Positions 1 through 12,369 of a DNA stretch of 55,962 nt are shown here, piece after piece. The stretch lies in NCBI GenBank assembly GCA_000310025.1, contig FN648381.1, positions 56,409-112,370 on the forward strand. The letters are read 5' to 3'. Numbering within the stretch: position 1 is the first letter of the stretch; each line of letters begins with the position of its first letter. The stretch comes from Ectocarpus siliculosus. Taxonomy: Eukaryota; Sar; Phaeophyceae; Ectocarpales; Ectocarpaceae. A program made the translations under genes and the position numbers. The notes under the pieces were generated by a model that saw only the letters and a list, made by a program, of their open reading frames with translations, made no database searches and was not told the DNA's origin.

Positions 1-1524
1 AACCGACCGCCGACATAGGCATCCGTGTGTGAGGAATCAGAGCGGGGGATGTGTATCGGGGAACACTGCTGACGTCTTGCACCGCTTGGCTTTACCGCAT
101 ATTTTGTATCTTGCATATGTTGCGCTGCGCCGGCAAACCTGCTGCTGCCGGTCGAGACCGCAAGACACGTCGCATGTGTTGGTACAGCAGAGTTGTTTGT
201 GTGTAACGAATGAGCGCGGAGCGAGGCGTGTTGGGGAATGGTGTAACAGCAGCCAATTTGACGCACCGACGTTTACAACAGCATGTATTTGGCGATCACA
301 GGTGTTGACAGGTTGCCATATATACCGGACGTGGTGCCCTCAGATCGTAAACTGCAACTTAGAAAAAATCGTTCAACAACATGACACGAGACCAACAACA
401 ACAGCAGGAACAAGAACAACATTTGTCACGCAAGTCCGCGAAGTATGCTAAACACTTACATGTGCATTATGTGACGGTAATTGTTTTTTTGTCGAACACT
501 GCCACAAACAAGACAGATGTGTTGTTAACACAAGTTTCTGTCACCACGCCGACACTCATATTATACCTGTTCAGACTGAATTGCGATACCGTCCGCTTGC
601 CCCTTCTTGCGTGGCTAAGTCGCCGGACGAGAAGACGCGATAGGGCGACTGTAACGCTGGCCATCACGATGGAGTTATTCAACTCATTGGCTGGAATGGT
701 GGCGATGGCGATGGTGACATTTTTTCACGCAACGATGGCGAAAAGCGTGCATCTTGAAGTGTTACCTTCGAAATCGCTGCCGGTGATTTCACCAGAAGCA
801 GTGTGCGCTGACTGGGCAGCGTGGGTCCCCGACCAATCAGATCCCGCGGTTGTGATGCAGGTGGGTAACGTTTTTAGCAAGGTTTATCCATAGCCATACT
901 TTCATAGAATCTATCGTGACTAAGACGATGGAACCACAATGACTTGCTCGGGCTCGCCAGGTTGACAGCATGATAGTCAGTTGTGAAGTTGTCCTATATA
1001 TGTTCAAGAACGGATGGCTTGGAACTAGACCATTATGCTGAGCAATCCGCCGGGAGGTACGAAGCCAGGGCTAACGGGCTACCCATGGGCATGCGCATGT
1101 GGGTGTCCCATGGGTCATTTGGGAACACACACTGTAGAAAGTGTGGTTGAACCCCCATACCTGTGTCGTACGGTCAACGTTAAAAGAGCTATTCTAGCTA
1201 TCAGACGTGTAGGCAACTGAGATGTGGTCCTCATGCGACGCAGTTATCCCCGGTACTTCCGATCTCAAATTTCGGCCGAGGCTGGGGTGCTTCTTGAAGT
1301 TTCTCTTGGGAGCTAGCTACAAATGTCCGCTGCATAGGTGTTAGTGTAAAGTATCTTTACCGGGCACCGCTGGCAGTCAATCAGAGTGCGTCCGTCGGCA
1401 GACGTCTTCGGCAGCCGTTCAAGTGCAACACGTGCCCGAAAACGATACAGATCGACCACAGGTAAGTACCCTGCTATGATGTAAAATATTCAAACGGTCC
1501 GATTTTGCGCCTGTCCATGCCCAG
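1..1524. other. No confident gene; possible upstream exons
   Basis: I see no recognisable product here. A plus-strand open frame at about 660-879 has coding-like composition and ends at a good donor (CAG/gtgggt at 880). A second possible donor (CACAG/gtaagt) lies near 1461. Either could be an earlier exon of the glycosyltransferase-like gene that starts at 1525, but neither has a motif I can assign. The rest looks like intron or intergenic DNA. Confidence 0.3.
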
Positions 1525-2375
1525 GTAGTGAGCGGAGCGTATATCGAAGTGGAGCGCAACTTTATCTACTGGATGGAGCTCAGGACTTCCTTCACTCGCA
1601 ACCACCTCTACCTCATGTGCTTGGATGACGATTCTCTCCATTTCTTCGAATCTTTCATGGGGATCCACTGCATTCCTCTCAGCGGACTCAACATTTCATC
1701 GCACGAGCAAATCTGGGTATTACGGGTCCGAGTGGTATCTTGCTTGGTAAGCAGGCCGCTCGGCGTTGACAAATGGAATGTTGTCAAGATCACATGAACT
1801 AGAGACGCGACTAAACTGACCGTCACTGTCGATATTGCAAGTGCGTTTGGTGTTGAGAACAAACTGTTTACCCAACTGTGTGATATTTCCACAAAAAAAT
1901 CGTTTGCGGCTGCATCAAGTTTTCCACAGGACGACCAGCCCAGGAACCAATGGCATGATGGCGCAGAAAGCAGTTTCACAGCGGAGGCGCTCGACGATGT
2001 TGACGACACAGCAAATGAGCGACTCTAGATGATTGTAACCAGCAAATTCACCTTTACAACTGCTGTCTTGACTACTCCTTACGCTCGTCCCGTCGCCGAT
2101 CGTCTCAGGCGGAAGCAGGTCATGATGTCATCATGTCAGATGCAGATGCCCTGTGGCTGGCGGACCCCATGAAAGACTTCTCGCTCCCTGGCGTTATCGA
2201 CAGCAGTATCGTTGCATCCAGAGGAAAAAAACCTAAAGAAGTTGGTAAGGTGTGGGGGGCAACGATGTGCATGGGTTTCATTTTGTTTCGAGCGACTGCG
2301 AACCGCACTGCCATGGGGAAATTCGTCACCGTCATGAACGCCCTGGTGTTCGAATCGGAGGACGACCAGATCGCG
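1525..2375 (+). CDS. Nucleotide-diphospho-sugar transferase-like gene, two exons (partial)
   Basis: Two exons join in phase 0: 1525-1746 (acceptor CCCAG, donor gtaagc) and 2109 to about 2375 (acceptor TCTCAG). The frame can also be read on to a stop at 2409. Exon 1 has an aromatic-rich FIYWMEL segment and a CLDDDSLHFFE strand. The joined product carries the signature block of the nucleotid_trans fold (PF03407, GT77-like glycosyltransferases): a DADALWLADP segment whose D-x-D would bind the metal and nucleotide sugar, then MGFILFRAT, then EDDQIA. Such enzymes are normally Golgi type II membrane proteins that add a sugar to protein or glycan. I cannot find the N-terminal membrane anchor or the C-terminal part, so this is either a fragment or a gene with unrecognised exons. 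The family call is fairly firm; the substrate is unknown. Confidence 0.68.
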
Positions 2376-2411
2376 GTGTGTATGGAGCGTTTTTGGTACC
2401 CATTGCCATGA

Positions 2412-4816
2412 GAGTCAGAGCATGTTCAAGAGTTGCAGACAGACATGGTCATCGTTGTCTGGCCTTCACTGTGTTTATTTGTTTCTGCGAAACACACATT
2501 TTCAACCACGCGCAACCGACAGATAATGGTTGGCACACGTCGCAAACGATCAACCTCCCACGCTACTGACACTTTCGACAAACCGCCCATGGGTTGCTCA
2601 TGGGTGACCCGTCAAGGGCATGCCCACGGGTGGCCCATGAAGTGCCAACGAAGTGCCTGCCGTGGGCACTTCAACCTAGAACTCGCCACTGGCATCAACC
2701 TAGAACTCGCCACTGGCATCAACCTAGAACTTAGCCACCCAGCCCCAACCTAGCAGGTATCGTGTGGGCTTGGGGTCAGGGATAGCGGTAGGGTCATTGG
2801 CCGTGAGAATACCCGTTCCAGAGCAGATCACCCGAAGTTAAATACTCAAAGAAGTGGTTTACGTCGCACTACTTGTACATAGAGGAGGTGGAGATTTTTT
2901 TTCTTTTTTCTTCGTGCGCACGCCGCACACCTGAATGGGACGGCCTTGGACTGCCCCCCACCGCCAAGGCGTTTGGTCGTGATCGGATGAGTGTGGTGAG
3001 GAACTATAGACAACAATGCGGTCTTGAGTAGCGCACGATTTACGTACACAAAGCGGCAACCACGGCAAATACAGCAAAAATATCGTTTGTGGCGTGGGTA
3101 CGCGGCAGATCAGTGTGGAACCTACTTAGCTCAAGCACGTCTCACATATGTTGCGGTTCGGACGTTAGGTCGCGCGTTGGTGAGTTCATGACTATGGCGC
3201 TTGGTCAACCCGTGGGACGTGCATGACAGCCGCGTGTACACACCAGCACCGAAGCCCAGGAGTAGCACATGATTGGCAGCACATACAACTGGTTTTGTCT
3301 CCACAATTTTAACAGCAGCCAACACCCTCAACACGTTTTGCATGTATGGGCTCTGCATGTGGCCAACACACGATTCCAAGATGTCGTTAACCCAGCCATA
3401 CAAGGCATGCGCAAAGCCGTCAAGCCGTGAAGAAGTACACACACCGTCTGCAACATAGCGGAAAGAACTTGCCTTGCTACATGTCAACAGCATGTCAACA
3501 CAAGTATGCACGTGTTAAGGAGGACCCGATTCGCAGGGTATCCGTCGATTGACTTTTACCAGAATCGGTACACCTTCGCAATGCGCGCTTTCTCCACACT
3601 CATAGATATAGGAATACAGTCAACTTTGCCCAGCCCTGCATCATCAAGGTCGCTGATTGTCTCTTCACCTTGTGTGTCATTCGGGCTTCAATGGGCGGGG
3701 GGGCCTTTAGTGGCCTCCATAAACTACGTAGACGAATAGTATTGGGGTGTAACTTGTAAGGAGGAACCAAAGCGTTTTCTGCCAACAATAGCCATAGTCT
3801 ACTAGGGTTAAGGATTGGCCCCCCGCCCCCCAATGGGCCTGGGGGCCAACATCCCGGCCCGATGGTAGTGAGTGTCCGTGGGGAAGCAAAGAAGAAGAAG
3901 AAGGGTAGAGGATTTGTAGGGGGAAGAAGTGGAGAGGTAAGGAATTAGTGAAGAATTTTCGGCACTCGACGAGCGCGCGGTCCTGCGGAGGGGGAAGGGA
4001 CGTGTGAGTCCATAGTCTGGTCTATCGGAAATTGTAAAGCCGAAAAACCGAAGTACACATTATGCACATTATGATGGAGATTGCCGACAAGAAAGGTACC
4101 CAACATATCATAGAAACATATGCACAATATGGATACGAAGTGGTATGTGGGGATGTTGGCAGCAGGAAGCACGTTCGACATGTCTAACAGAGCCAACTGA
4201 TACTCGAATATTTTGCTGTAGTCTAACTTTAAGTATAGGTCGTGACGGTAGGCGCCCACCGAGTGCTCATGGCGGCTTTGAGGCGTCCGACATAGGGTGA
4301 TGTGGATCGCAAATCGCGCAGTATCGTCGTCATGGTCCCTTTGTCGAGGTGGCTAGAGACGAAGTTGGGGTCATGTAGGAGCCATTGAACGTTGGAATGG
4401 CCGCCGTCTCGAACAGAATGGTAAGTTCTGGCCAAAGAGATGGGCAGGAACGGTGTACATGGGGGAGAGCGCAAGATGTACGAACTTGTGATGCGGTGTG
4501 TGAATGGAATATGAACGGAGGAGGGAAATTATTGTTGATGTTAGTGACATTGTTTTTTGTATCGGAAGGTGTACGGGTATTGCGTCGTACAGAAGAAAAG
4601 ACGAAAATACGCTTTTATATGGATGTATTGTATTTTGTAACACGAATAAAGATATATACGAAAGATCACACGAACTAACCTACACTCAATTATATGCTAT
4701 CGAACGAATCAAACGTGTTTTAAACCATGAAGGAAAATAGAAATGAAAGACCACACGAATGAATCTATACCTCATTATACCATTGTAGCATATATCGTTG
4801 CACATGTGAATCGATC
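2412..4816. other. Intergenic DNA with short repeats
   Basis: No convincing coding sequence on either strand. A 24-bp unit starting CAACCTAGAACTCGCCACTG is tandemly repeated about 2.5 times at 2679-2735. A self-complementary block built on CATGGGTTGCTCATGGGTG lies at about 2588-2640 and recurs at 7975-8008. A small fold-back has arms at about 3690-3706 and 3819-3841. The rest is unassigned. Confidence 0.4.
2679..2735. repeat. 24-bp tandem repeat
   Basis: The unit beginning CAACCTAGAACTCGCC occurs twice in full and once in part. It is short and shows no sign of function. Confidence 0.75.
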
Positions 4817-5485
4817 TCACCTCCCTTGGACGGATAAGAGATGGTCACCGAACATTTTTTTGAGTTCACCATCCTCCACGTTGAGCGAGGCGAAGTTGCA
4901 TCGGCAGTTATACATCCTCGATTCCTTCCTGAACCTCTGCGCTGATGGCTCCGGAGAATCGTACAATTCTTTCAATGACGGGGGTAGTGGCGGCAGTCGC
5001 GGGAGGATGTACTTCCCATTCTTGCAACAAATGCCCTTGGACTCTTTAGCGAACAGTTTGGCGCCACAATGCCGGCAAGGATCTCCGGTCTGCGCTGTGA
5101 TGCCCTGGTCTCGTCGCGCCTCCTCCAAGGCTCGCTGGCGGTCTCCAACAATGGCTCGTAGTGAGGTGGAGTCGTCCTCGGCGTGAAAGATGTCGTTGAA
5201 GGGCAACCCCCTTTTGTTGTTGATGACGGTCGCTCTACGCCGTCGACGTGCGGCGTTGAGCTGTTGTGCTCTGTCGGCATGGCGAGTTCTACGACGGCTG
5301 TTGATGGCCTCTGCCGACGCGGAACATTGTGCTCTACGATGGGCGTTGAGGGCATCGGCGGAGGCAGCACGCTGAGCCCCTCGACGCGTGTTTATGTCGG
5401 TGGCGTTGACAACTCGGTACCGGCGGTTCCTTGTGTTTGTGTCGTCTCGACGGCGGTTGTTGCCGCGATCTCTTGGATCGGTCAT
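4817..5485 (-). pseudogene. Helitron-type replicase N-terminal fragment
   Basis: A 222-residue minus-strand ORF. Its second half holds a block typical of the region just before the Helitron_like_N domain of Rep/helicase transposases: CRHCGAKLF, then GICCKNGKYILP, then a leucine/proline stretch, then a SRMYNCRCNFAS segment. These elements move by rolling-circle replication. The first half is a basic low-complexity region with about three tandem 16-residue units rich in Arg, Ala, Asn and Gln. The frame ends shortly after the N-terminal block, and I find neither the HUH nickase nor the SF1 helicase downstream (below 4817). I therefore read it as a truncated element, though an unrecognised intron could continue it. 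The Helitron assignment rests on the cysteine/RxYN block only. Confidence 0.62.
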
Positions 5486-8086
5486 GAGTTGGGGTGTACA
5501 GTGCGTGGTAAAGCACTGGGTTGCTGTGTGGTAGGGTTGAGCGCGAGAAACCTATTGGTGGGGCTGGACGTGTGAACGACGTGCGTGTCGTCTTTCGGAA
5601 TCTTTAGGAAGGCCCAATAAAAATATTCAAATTTTCCCGATTGCTGTGTCGGTGTCATACTGCTTACTTCATCAGTTGATGCTGATGTGCACCGAAAGTC
5701 GGGTCATACGAGCCTTTTTCCACACTTGGCGTCCGGCTGTTTCAACCTGATAGTATTACATGTTTGGGACACTCAGGCGCACGATCATGGTTTTTGTTGC
5801 CCTTTGCAGTTGGCATGGACTCCAACACGTACTCGGTCTTTCCTGTAATTCCGCAGTACGCATCATCCTCACGGGGTGTCTAGTGTGATGGCAGTTGATT
5901 GAATAACCACTGCAGCCGTCCCCAAAAGATGCAAATCTTCGCGGGTACATCAAAGAAGAAAGCCATTTCAATTGGCAGCGCCTGGGACACGTTTTTGGGT
6001 CTTCTGGTGGAGAACTACGGTGTAGTGTTGTGATGAGTTGTTCGCGTACTCACTCCAGGAGGTATATTCAATGGGTCGGACGCCGGAGCACGACGAACTG
6101 GTGGCAAACGTCCCAAATTGTCGAGGGCGATCGATAATATTAGGGTATTTCAGTTTGGTGTTTGGATTCGAACCCAGATGTGTGGAAGAAGTCCGGCGTG
6201 TACTAACAAATTTAATGTGAAATAGACCACAGGTTACCGTATTCTTCTTTTTTAAACTTTTCTTACGTCATCCTATCTATGTGACGTCACGAAGTGGTAC
6301 ATGTTGCCATTCATTTTATCCTTTCCTGCGTCTCCGGGGTAAAATCGTTAAAAAATATATAACGGAACATGGACTTCGTAAAGATCCACCGGCCTCCGGT
6401 GGTGTCAAACAAAAATGTCAACCTGAAGTTGTCCTGCTGTGAAGCAAAAACAGATATATATATCGACTTATCTACATATGCATGGACGCGTTTTTTTTTT
6501 GTCGTTGTTGCACGGACACTTGCTTGCGTAGTCGCCGCTGTATGTACCGGACGGGGTAGGGCGTAGAAAATACCGTCACAACACAGCTAACTCCACACTC
6601 TTACGACCATGATCAGTGGGCGTCTCGTCGATACGATAGTCGCAGGTGGGCATGATGAAGGTCGCGACCCGCCCCCCGTCGTTCGATGTAAAATTATAAA
6701 AGCAAAAGTTGGACTGCGTAAAGATACGGCCGTCTTCTTGGCAGTGCCAAAGGACAATGGAAAAATGCCGCAGGGGATATATGTCCCTATATGCTGTCTG
6801 GGAAATCGTAGACATACAGGTAGCTTTTTCTGACGCTATGAATTCATTGCTAATCTGACTCTGACTCTTACCTATGACAGAGATGGATTCGTTGTGTCAT
6901 ATTCAGAAAAAAAAAATTGGCATCATGTCGCAAAAAAAAAAAAAAAAGGTGAGCGGGATAATAATAAATAGAACACCGTATCCTCTGTTGTTGCAGGCAC
7001 GTTTGCTGCACAACCAACACGGGAACCCAAACCACTCTCGTCTTCCGGCGTAGAATACTGCATGACGCAAGCACCGGTAGGAGAGTGCGGTAAAGATGCC
7101 GTGACAGCACAACTCCACTCTCCTACAACATCTATGCACAGTAGTACTGCCGTCGTCGGAGCACCATATATGTGGAAGATCTCGGGGGGGTCCTCCCGCG
7201 CAATAACGACAACGTCGCGAGAGCCCTGCGTGTGTATCTGTCGTCGATACACGAAGCAGCCGCACGACACAAGAACGGATGTTTACATTGCGTTGTAGTA
7301 TGGTTAGCCGTGGCAGGAAGTATCCCATCCAGTTGGTCTGTAGTAAGAACACAGCAGCACGGTAGTCGAGCTATGCATGCAATTTTTTGCTGTGGCTGCA
7401 GGCATACTTTTGCCTCCACAACTCGAGAATCCCACTGCTGTATCTCGACCTACAAGACTCCAAACAACAAAGCAGCGCTGGCAGAAGTGCGTGGAAGATG
7501 CCGTCACAACACAACTCAGTCGACACTCGCCAACTTCTATGTACAGTCGGCGTCTGGTCCATACCGCTGTACGAAAAAAATTATCACAGCCATTTTTATT
7601 TTATTTTTTTCCATACTAATAACAAGAAATGTGTCACGTCACGACGACCATTCTGTAAGTATATATATAACATGAGCTCGTGTTGTGTGCGTTTCACATC
7701 AATCAGTTGTGAAAATATATGCGCGGCTGAGAGTAATCAGTCAGGCTCATATGCATACGTCAAAGGCCGGCAAACAGCAGTAGTATGTAGCAGAGAGGTT
7801 CCGTTATGTCCCACTCACTGCTTGGGTTGTGTGTAAAACATCCTTCTACACAGCTTGTGTCTGTGTATTTGAATCGCAACTTGACGCGCCTAACTGTGTT
7901 CGGATACGACATCCTTTCGTGCACACAGGCTCCACTACATGAGGACCCGACGACAAACAGTAGTGCATCTACCCATAATGGGTTGCTCATGGGTGTCGCA
8001 TGGGCGGTTTAGCTAAGCTGTAGAAGGTGTGGGAGATCCCAACCGATTGATAGCATCCAGAATAGACGCAGCACACGTCGGCCGTT
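5486..8086. other. Repeat-bearing intergenic DNA
   Basis: No gene recognised. Two related blocks at about 7010-7180 and 7395-7560 share a core around a GATGCCGT-ACA-CACAACTC segment, and a weaker third copy lies near 6560-6610. A segment at 6775-6870 belongs to a dispersed repeat also seen at 13490-13580 and 53400-53475. An A-tract interrupts at 6932-6947. Confidence 0.4.
6775..6870 (+). repeat. Dispersed repeat X, copy 1
   Basis: The stretch around TGCTGTCTGGGAAATCGTAG, followed by the GACGCTATGAATTC block, recurs in reverse orientation at 13490-13580 and more divergently at 53400-53475. It may be the conserved end of an otherwise diverged element. Confidence 0.6.
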
Positions 8087-9168
8087 CAGTAGTGGCTACG
8101 GTTTAAGAAAACAAATTAAGAGCAAGTACCGATTTGAGAGAGTCATGCTGGCTTGTCATGACCAAAATCGATGTAAGAGAAAAATTGCCATATTTCTGAG
8201 ATCTTTTCTTGAGTCGAACCTGAGCAAAAGAGCCGCGTACAGCCATTACACACAGAGCTGCAGACACCACGCCATGCGCAGTAGGCACCTGCTGTACAGT
8301 GGAGATTTCGATGACGACATCAGCGGGGGACTGGCTGGCTTGGGGCTGGCACCGGGAGCGAAACCAAATGCGGGTTCCATGGACGCGTTGGAAAAATGGC
8401 TGAGAGAAGAGGAGAACGAGGAGTTAGCCAATATGATCGTAGCAGACATGGTACTCGATCTCTGTGATGAAAAGCTGGCGCAGATGGATGCCGTCTCGGA
8501 TGAAGATGTCCAGCAGGCTGAGCAAGGCGAAGCGGGTCAGTCCTCGGGGGCAACCGCACGGCGTCCGCCGCCATACTCGGGGGTAGCGGAAGACTTTTGT
8601 GAACTCCAAGATACTGCCGAGACGTGCGGCATGTCTGAAGTGTCCTACCACCTCCGCAAGGGTTTGCTAGCTTGGATGAGTGCCTACGGGTCGAGGGAAA
8701 CCAGGGAGACGGTCATGGGAGAGTACATGTAACGGAACATAGCAGAGATGGGCGTTGAGGCCGACAGGTTGAATAATTTGATTTTGCGCTTGCGATTACT
8801 CTTGCGCGTGCGATACTTGCTATGTAAGTGTTTTTTTTCTCTGCTTGATTGTTGTGAGTTGAAAAGGACGGGTGTTGAGTGTAGGGGGTGGCCTGAGTAG
8901 GAGTGTATACCCGGTCCTCGCGGTGGGTACAATCCTCGCCAACAAACAGATTGAGCAGTGTGTGGACCTAGCACAGGTGCGAACGCGTACTGACGTGGTG
9001 AAATTTGAATCATATGCCCTCCACCAACCTCTTACGGCGACAGCGTTGGTTATGCGGTCTTTGGAGAATGTTCTCTTAAACCGTGGCCAATACGGTATTA
9101 GAGGAAGCCCGATTTAAGGATAAAACAGGGTGTTGTCACCATCCTCTCTTAAACCGTAGCCACTACTG
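8087..9168. mobile_element. 1.1-kb element with 22-bp terminal inverted repeats
   Basis: A 22-bp sequence beginning CAGTAGTGGCTACGG at 8087-8108 is repeated exactly in reverse complement at 9147-9168. A third, imperfect copy in the right-hand orientation lies at 9073-9088. The interval contains one plausible ORF (8274-8732). Size and termini fit a small cut-and-paste DNA transposon or a non-autonomous derivative. I see no clear target-site duplication, so the superfamily is not assigned. Confidence 0.6.
8274..8732 (+). CDS. Hypothetical acidic protein inside the 8.1-9.2 kb element
   Basis: About 152 residues if translation starts at the ATG at 8274; the frame is open from 8145. I do not recognise the family. 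The product is acidic and Glu/Asp/Ala-rich, with a predicted helical EKWLREEENEELANM region, a proline patch (RRPPPYSG), and a C-terminal part that looks globular. Codon composition is more gene-like than that of neighbouring frames. Its place between matched inverted repeats suggests an element-encoded protein, but no DDE, Myb or zinc-finger motif is visible. Confidence 0.45.
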   Translation: MRSRHLLYSGDFDDDISGGLAGLGLAPGAKPNAGSMDALEKWLREEENEELANMIVADMVLDLCDEKLAQMDAVSDEDVQQAEQGEAGQSSGATARRPPPYSGVAEDFCELQDTAETCGMSEVSYHLRKGLLAWMSAYGSRETRETVMGEYM

Positions 9169-10072
9169 TACTTCTAGACCTACCGCATGCCAATTTGGGT
9201 TAACGCAGGAACCACGCAGGTATCTACACCAGCAGTACGCGACCGTAGCGAATTTCGCGTAAATTATGCGTACGGCAACCAACTTTCCGCATCACACGAG
9301 ACAAAGTACCCTACTTATAGTCTAGAGCGTGCCCGAAACACCACAACGAGGGCAGGGGGAGTTGCGGCTACTGTGGTGCGCGCTCAGCCAACTACGGCAG
9401 CCCTGATAATTCGCCCTCCTTCAATATTAGGCGTGAAGACAATTATGCTTCAGGTTTCGACCGCTGAGAGCGCAGACCCCGCAGCGCAGTGAGCAAAGCA
9501 GCGGGATTAGGTCCCCCCTCATTGCAAGACTTGAGCGCCGACTTGTCGCCCGACTTGTCGGCTGGCCCGCGCAACAGCTCCTATGGACGTCTCCTCTTCA
9601 CGGCGTCCACCACAAACGTCTTTCCACCACCGCCGGCCCGTCGTGGGGCCAAGCGTTCGCCCGCCTTGAGCGTTACACCCCCGCGTAGGCCCTAAACGGG
9701 TGATTCCCCTTGCATCCCGGAGAGTGTACGACGGGCTGTTCATATGAAACATAATGGGGACTCTTATTAGTCGAGCTCTCGGCGGAGAACGTCAACGTCA
9801 CGTTACATCATCACCCATTCTATTCTTGGCGGTAGGGTCTCTGTCCTTCGCAAAAGGAAAACTCCCGAGGCCCACGAAGCCGCATAAAGCAGTACAACGC
9901 GTGGCGGGTAGTCGTCTCTTCCACACAGTATACGGGAGTAGTCAATTCTATGTGCATATACGCACACACACGGATGTTGATACGCACACACACGGATGTT
10001 GCACGAGGAACTCAATACAAGAATACTCGAAGTGTTCGGTTTCTGCAACTGAAATCCCAACGTCGGTAGAGC
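9169..10072. other. Intergenic; no clear gene
   Basis: Open frames at about 9187-9492 and 9489-9695 on the plus strand have no recognisable motif; the second contains a short DLSADLSPDLS repeat. A tandem copy of an ACACACACGGATGTTG unit lies near 9963-10000. Nothing else is assignable. Confidence 0.35.
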
Positions 10073-10480
10073 TTGGGTCTCTGTCGACCAAAATTCACAT
10101 TTTCCGTCCCTGTCATTTTCACTCGCGAAGCCTACACCTTGCCTGACAGGGTCTCAAATGCTGATCTCGAGCTACAGTGCAACTCTCGTGGCGCCTCAAA
10201 TATGGTTCGGAAGGGAATTGCAACCGATGACCCCTTGCATGTTTCGGCATGGGAACGGCCGCTTGAACAGAGAAAGAGGGTGCTGCGCGCCACAACCCTC
10301 CATTTTTGATATTCTGCGTTTGTGTGTGATTTATTCTCGCTGAGTGATGCTGGAAATGTGCTGCAAAGCTCGTAAGGTAATCGTTTCTGTAGGTTGCGCG
10401 CGTTGCTCGCGTGTGCAGCGAGTTCCTCGCGTATAGGTAACGATCCGCGTCTCTTTTTTTTCGTCTGTGTCGTCATCCAT
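10073..10480 (+). repeat. Repeat family R1, copy 1
   Basis: Shares, in order, a GACAGGGTCTCAAATGC block, a GTATGGTTCGG-type block, a CATGGGAACGGCCG block, a GAAAGAGGGTCCTGCGTG-type block and a GTGATTT-TTC-TG-GTGA block with the copies at 11770, 12370, 14505 and 17033. No coding potential is conserved among the copies. Confidence 0.7.
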
Positions 10481-11769
10481 CATCACAACAGCAGCTCGAG
10501 ACGAAGACTAACAACACGGACGGTCCGCCGCTAGTAAGCATTGCATTTTGGCTGCGTACGAAATTCTAAAGCTTTAGCTTCAGTCTCATCTTCCAATACG
10601 GTGTTTGCGAAGTTGAAATTTCAGTTTCATCTTGGTCTTTTTGATCCCCCCGAGCGCCGAAGACCAATGGATCTTTAGGAATTCAATCTTTTGCTTTATG
10701 GAATTGCCCCCAAAGACCGCAGGAAAGCTTGAATTCAGTCTTGCTCATTTTGGTCTTTGAAGGAACAATTTTTGATTGGCCTACACACCTCGAGATACTC
10801 CCGACGTCCTCCCGACACCGCCGCACCATCCCGTGGAGCTGCCCAAACACAAACACCTTGGCCGCCGTAGACGACACCATGCACGGCGAACCAACTACAA
10901 ACAGCAGCAGTGCCGCCAGACCACAGACGGTCAGACAAACGTCGCTGCACCGCACACCCGGTGCGCATTGCATGCTGCCGACATGGTGCAACTTTTGCTT
11001 CATCTTAAATGTTTATGCGTGGACAGAAGCATGCCGCTCTACATGCATGCTCATAATAATAAGTGACACATCAAACCGCGGCGTGAGGAGGGTGAGGCGG
11101 TGAGGCGGGCAGCATAGATCTCAGGAGTGCGGCACAGGTGGTGGAGGCGGAGGTGATGGAGATGGGGATGCTTCAAGCGGCGTGGGGGCGTGAGGAGCTG
11201 CAGCGCGTGCGTCCTGTGGACCGTGCTGTGGTGATTTGTTTGACAGGAAACTATCGACTCCGTCGACGACTGACTGCGATATGTATCACAACTTGTTCGC
11301 GTGCTGAAGGGGTACGTACACACATACATGCATGCCTCCGCTTTTTGCGGTGCTACGCTTCCCATGCACTCCCGGTAACTGAACTGGGCCAACCGCCTGT
11401 TCATGAATTAGTACGTTGCTCCATCAGTATTCTCCATGACTGGGGGTGGGTGAGGGTGCAGTGATAGTGGAGTAGTAGTAGCCTTGTTGGGGTGAAAGCG
11501 GAAGCTTGGAAATATGTTTGGTGTTCCGAGTCGGCTCAACCATCTGTCTGCCGCCGCCGGCAAAGGGGCTCCGTCGTATTGAACGCAACGTTCTAGGAAA
11601 TTTCCGCATGTTCAAGACTGAAATATTGCGCTCCGGTCTTCGCAAGCTATTTTTAAAACCAAAATTCAATCTTGGGCCGGAATTCCTTCAAACTTCCAAG
11701 ACTGAAATGTGAGACCATTTCGCAAACACCCTAATATCCGTGGGTGGGTGGGTGGAACTTTTATTTGCA
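10481..11769. other. Unassigned DNA between R1 copies
   Basis: No gene recognised. Several plus-strand frames are open but lack motifs. The segment AAGCTTTAGCTTCAGTCTCA at about 10570-10590 recurs at 23180-23200, immediately left of the Gypsy 5' LTR remnant. Confidence 0.35.
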
Positions 11770-12260
11770 TAACCCACCCGTTGCCCGACCCTGTCTCAAA
11801 TGCCGATCTCGACCTACAGTGTAAATCTCGTGGCACCCGAAGTATGGTTCGGTAGGCAATCGCAAACCATTACCCCTCCCCGAGTTTCAGCAGCTTCCAC
11901 CTGCTGTGGCCGACACGGCTCGGCCTGGACTGTTCCTTGTCGGTGTCGCCATGGGAACGGCCGGTTGAACAGCGAAAGAGGGTCCTGCGTGCTGCGCGCC
12001 ACAATCTTTTTTTTTTGTGATTTTCTTCGTGGGTGACCATGCGGCTGTTGTTGCTGAATTGCTTCAGTCTCTGTGGCTTTGGTCTGCACGCGCTGCTCGC
12101 GTAGGCGTTGCTCGCGTAGTAGGCGATGCGCGTCACTTACTTTTCGCATGTTGCAACAGCAGCACAACAGTTGAAGAGACAACCAACAGCAGACCTTTTT
12201 TTTTCTGTTGCTGCATATGCATGGGTGGTGTGCATCGCACAGTATAAGCGGCATATATAT
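11770..12260 (+). repeat. Repeat family R1, copy 2
   Basis: Contains all R1 blocks in order, including the CATGGGAACGGCCGGTTGAA segment and the GTGCTGCGCGCCACAA segment. It extends to a CATATGCATGGGTGG-type block that is also found in copies 3 and 4. Confidence 0.72.
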
Positions 12261-12369
12261 GCATGTGGTGTGGAATACATCGTATAAGCGTGTTGCCTTT
12301 TTGGAGTCACTGTGTAGTCAGTCGTAACTTGAGCCATAAGGTAGATGGCAGCATAATTCTGAACATTTA

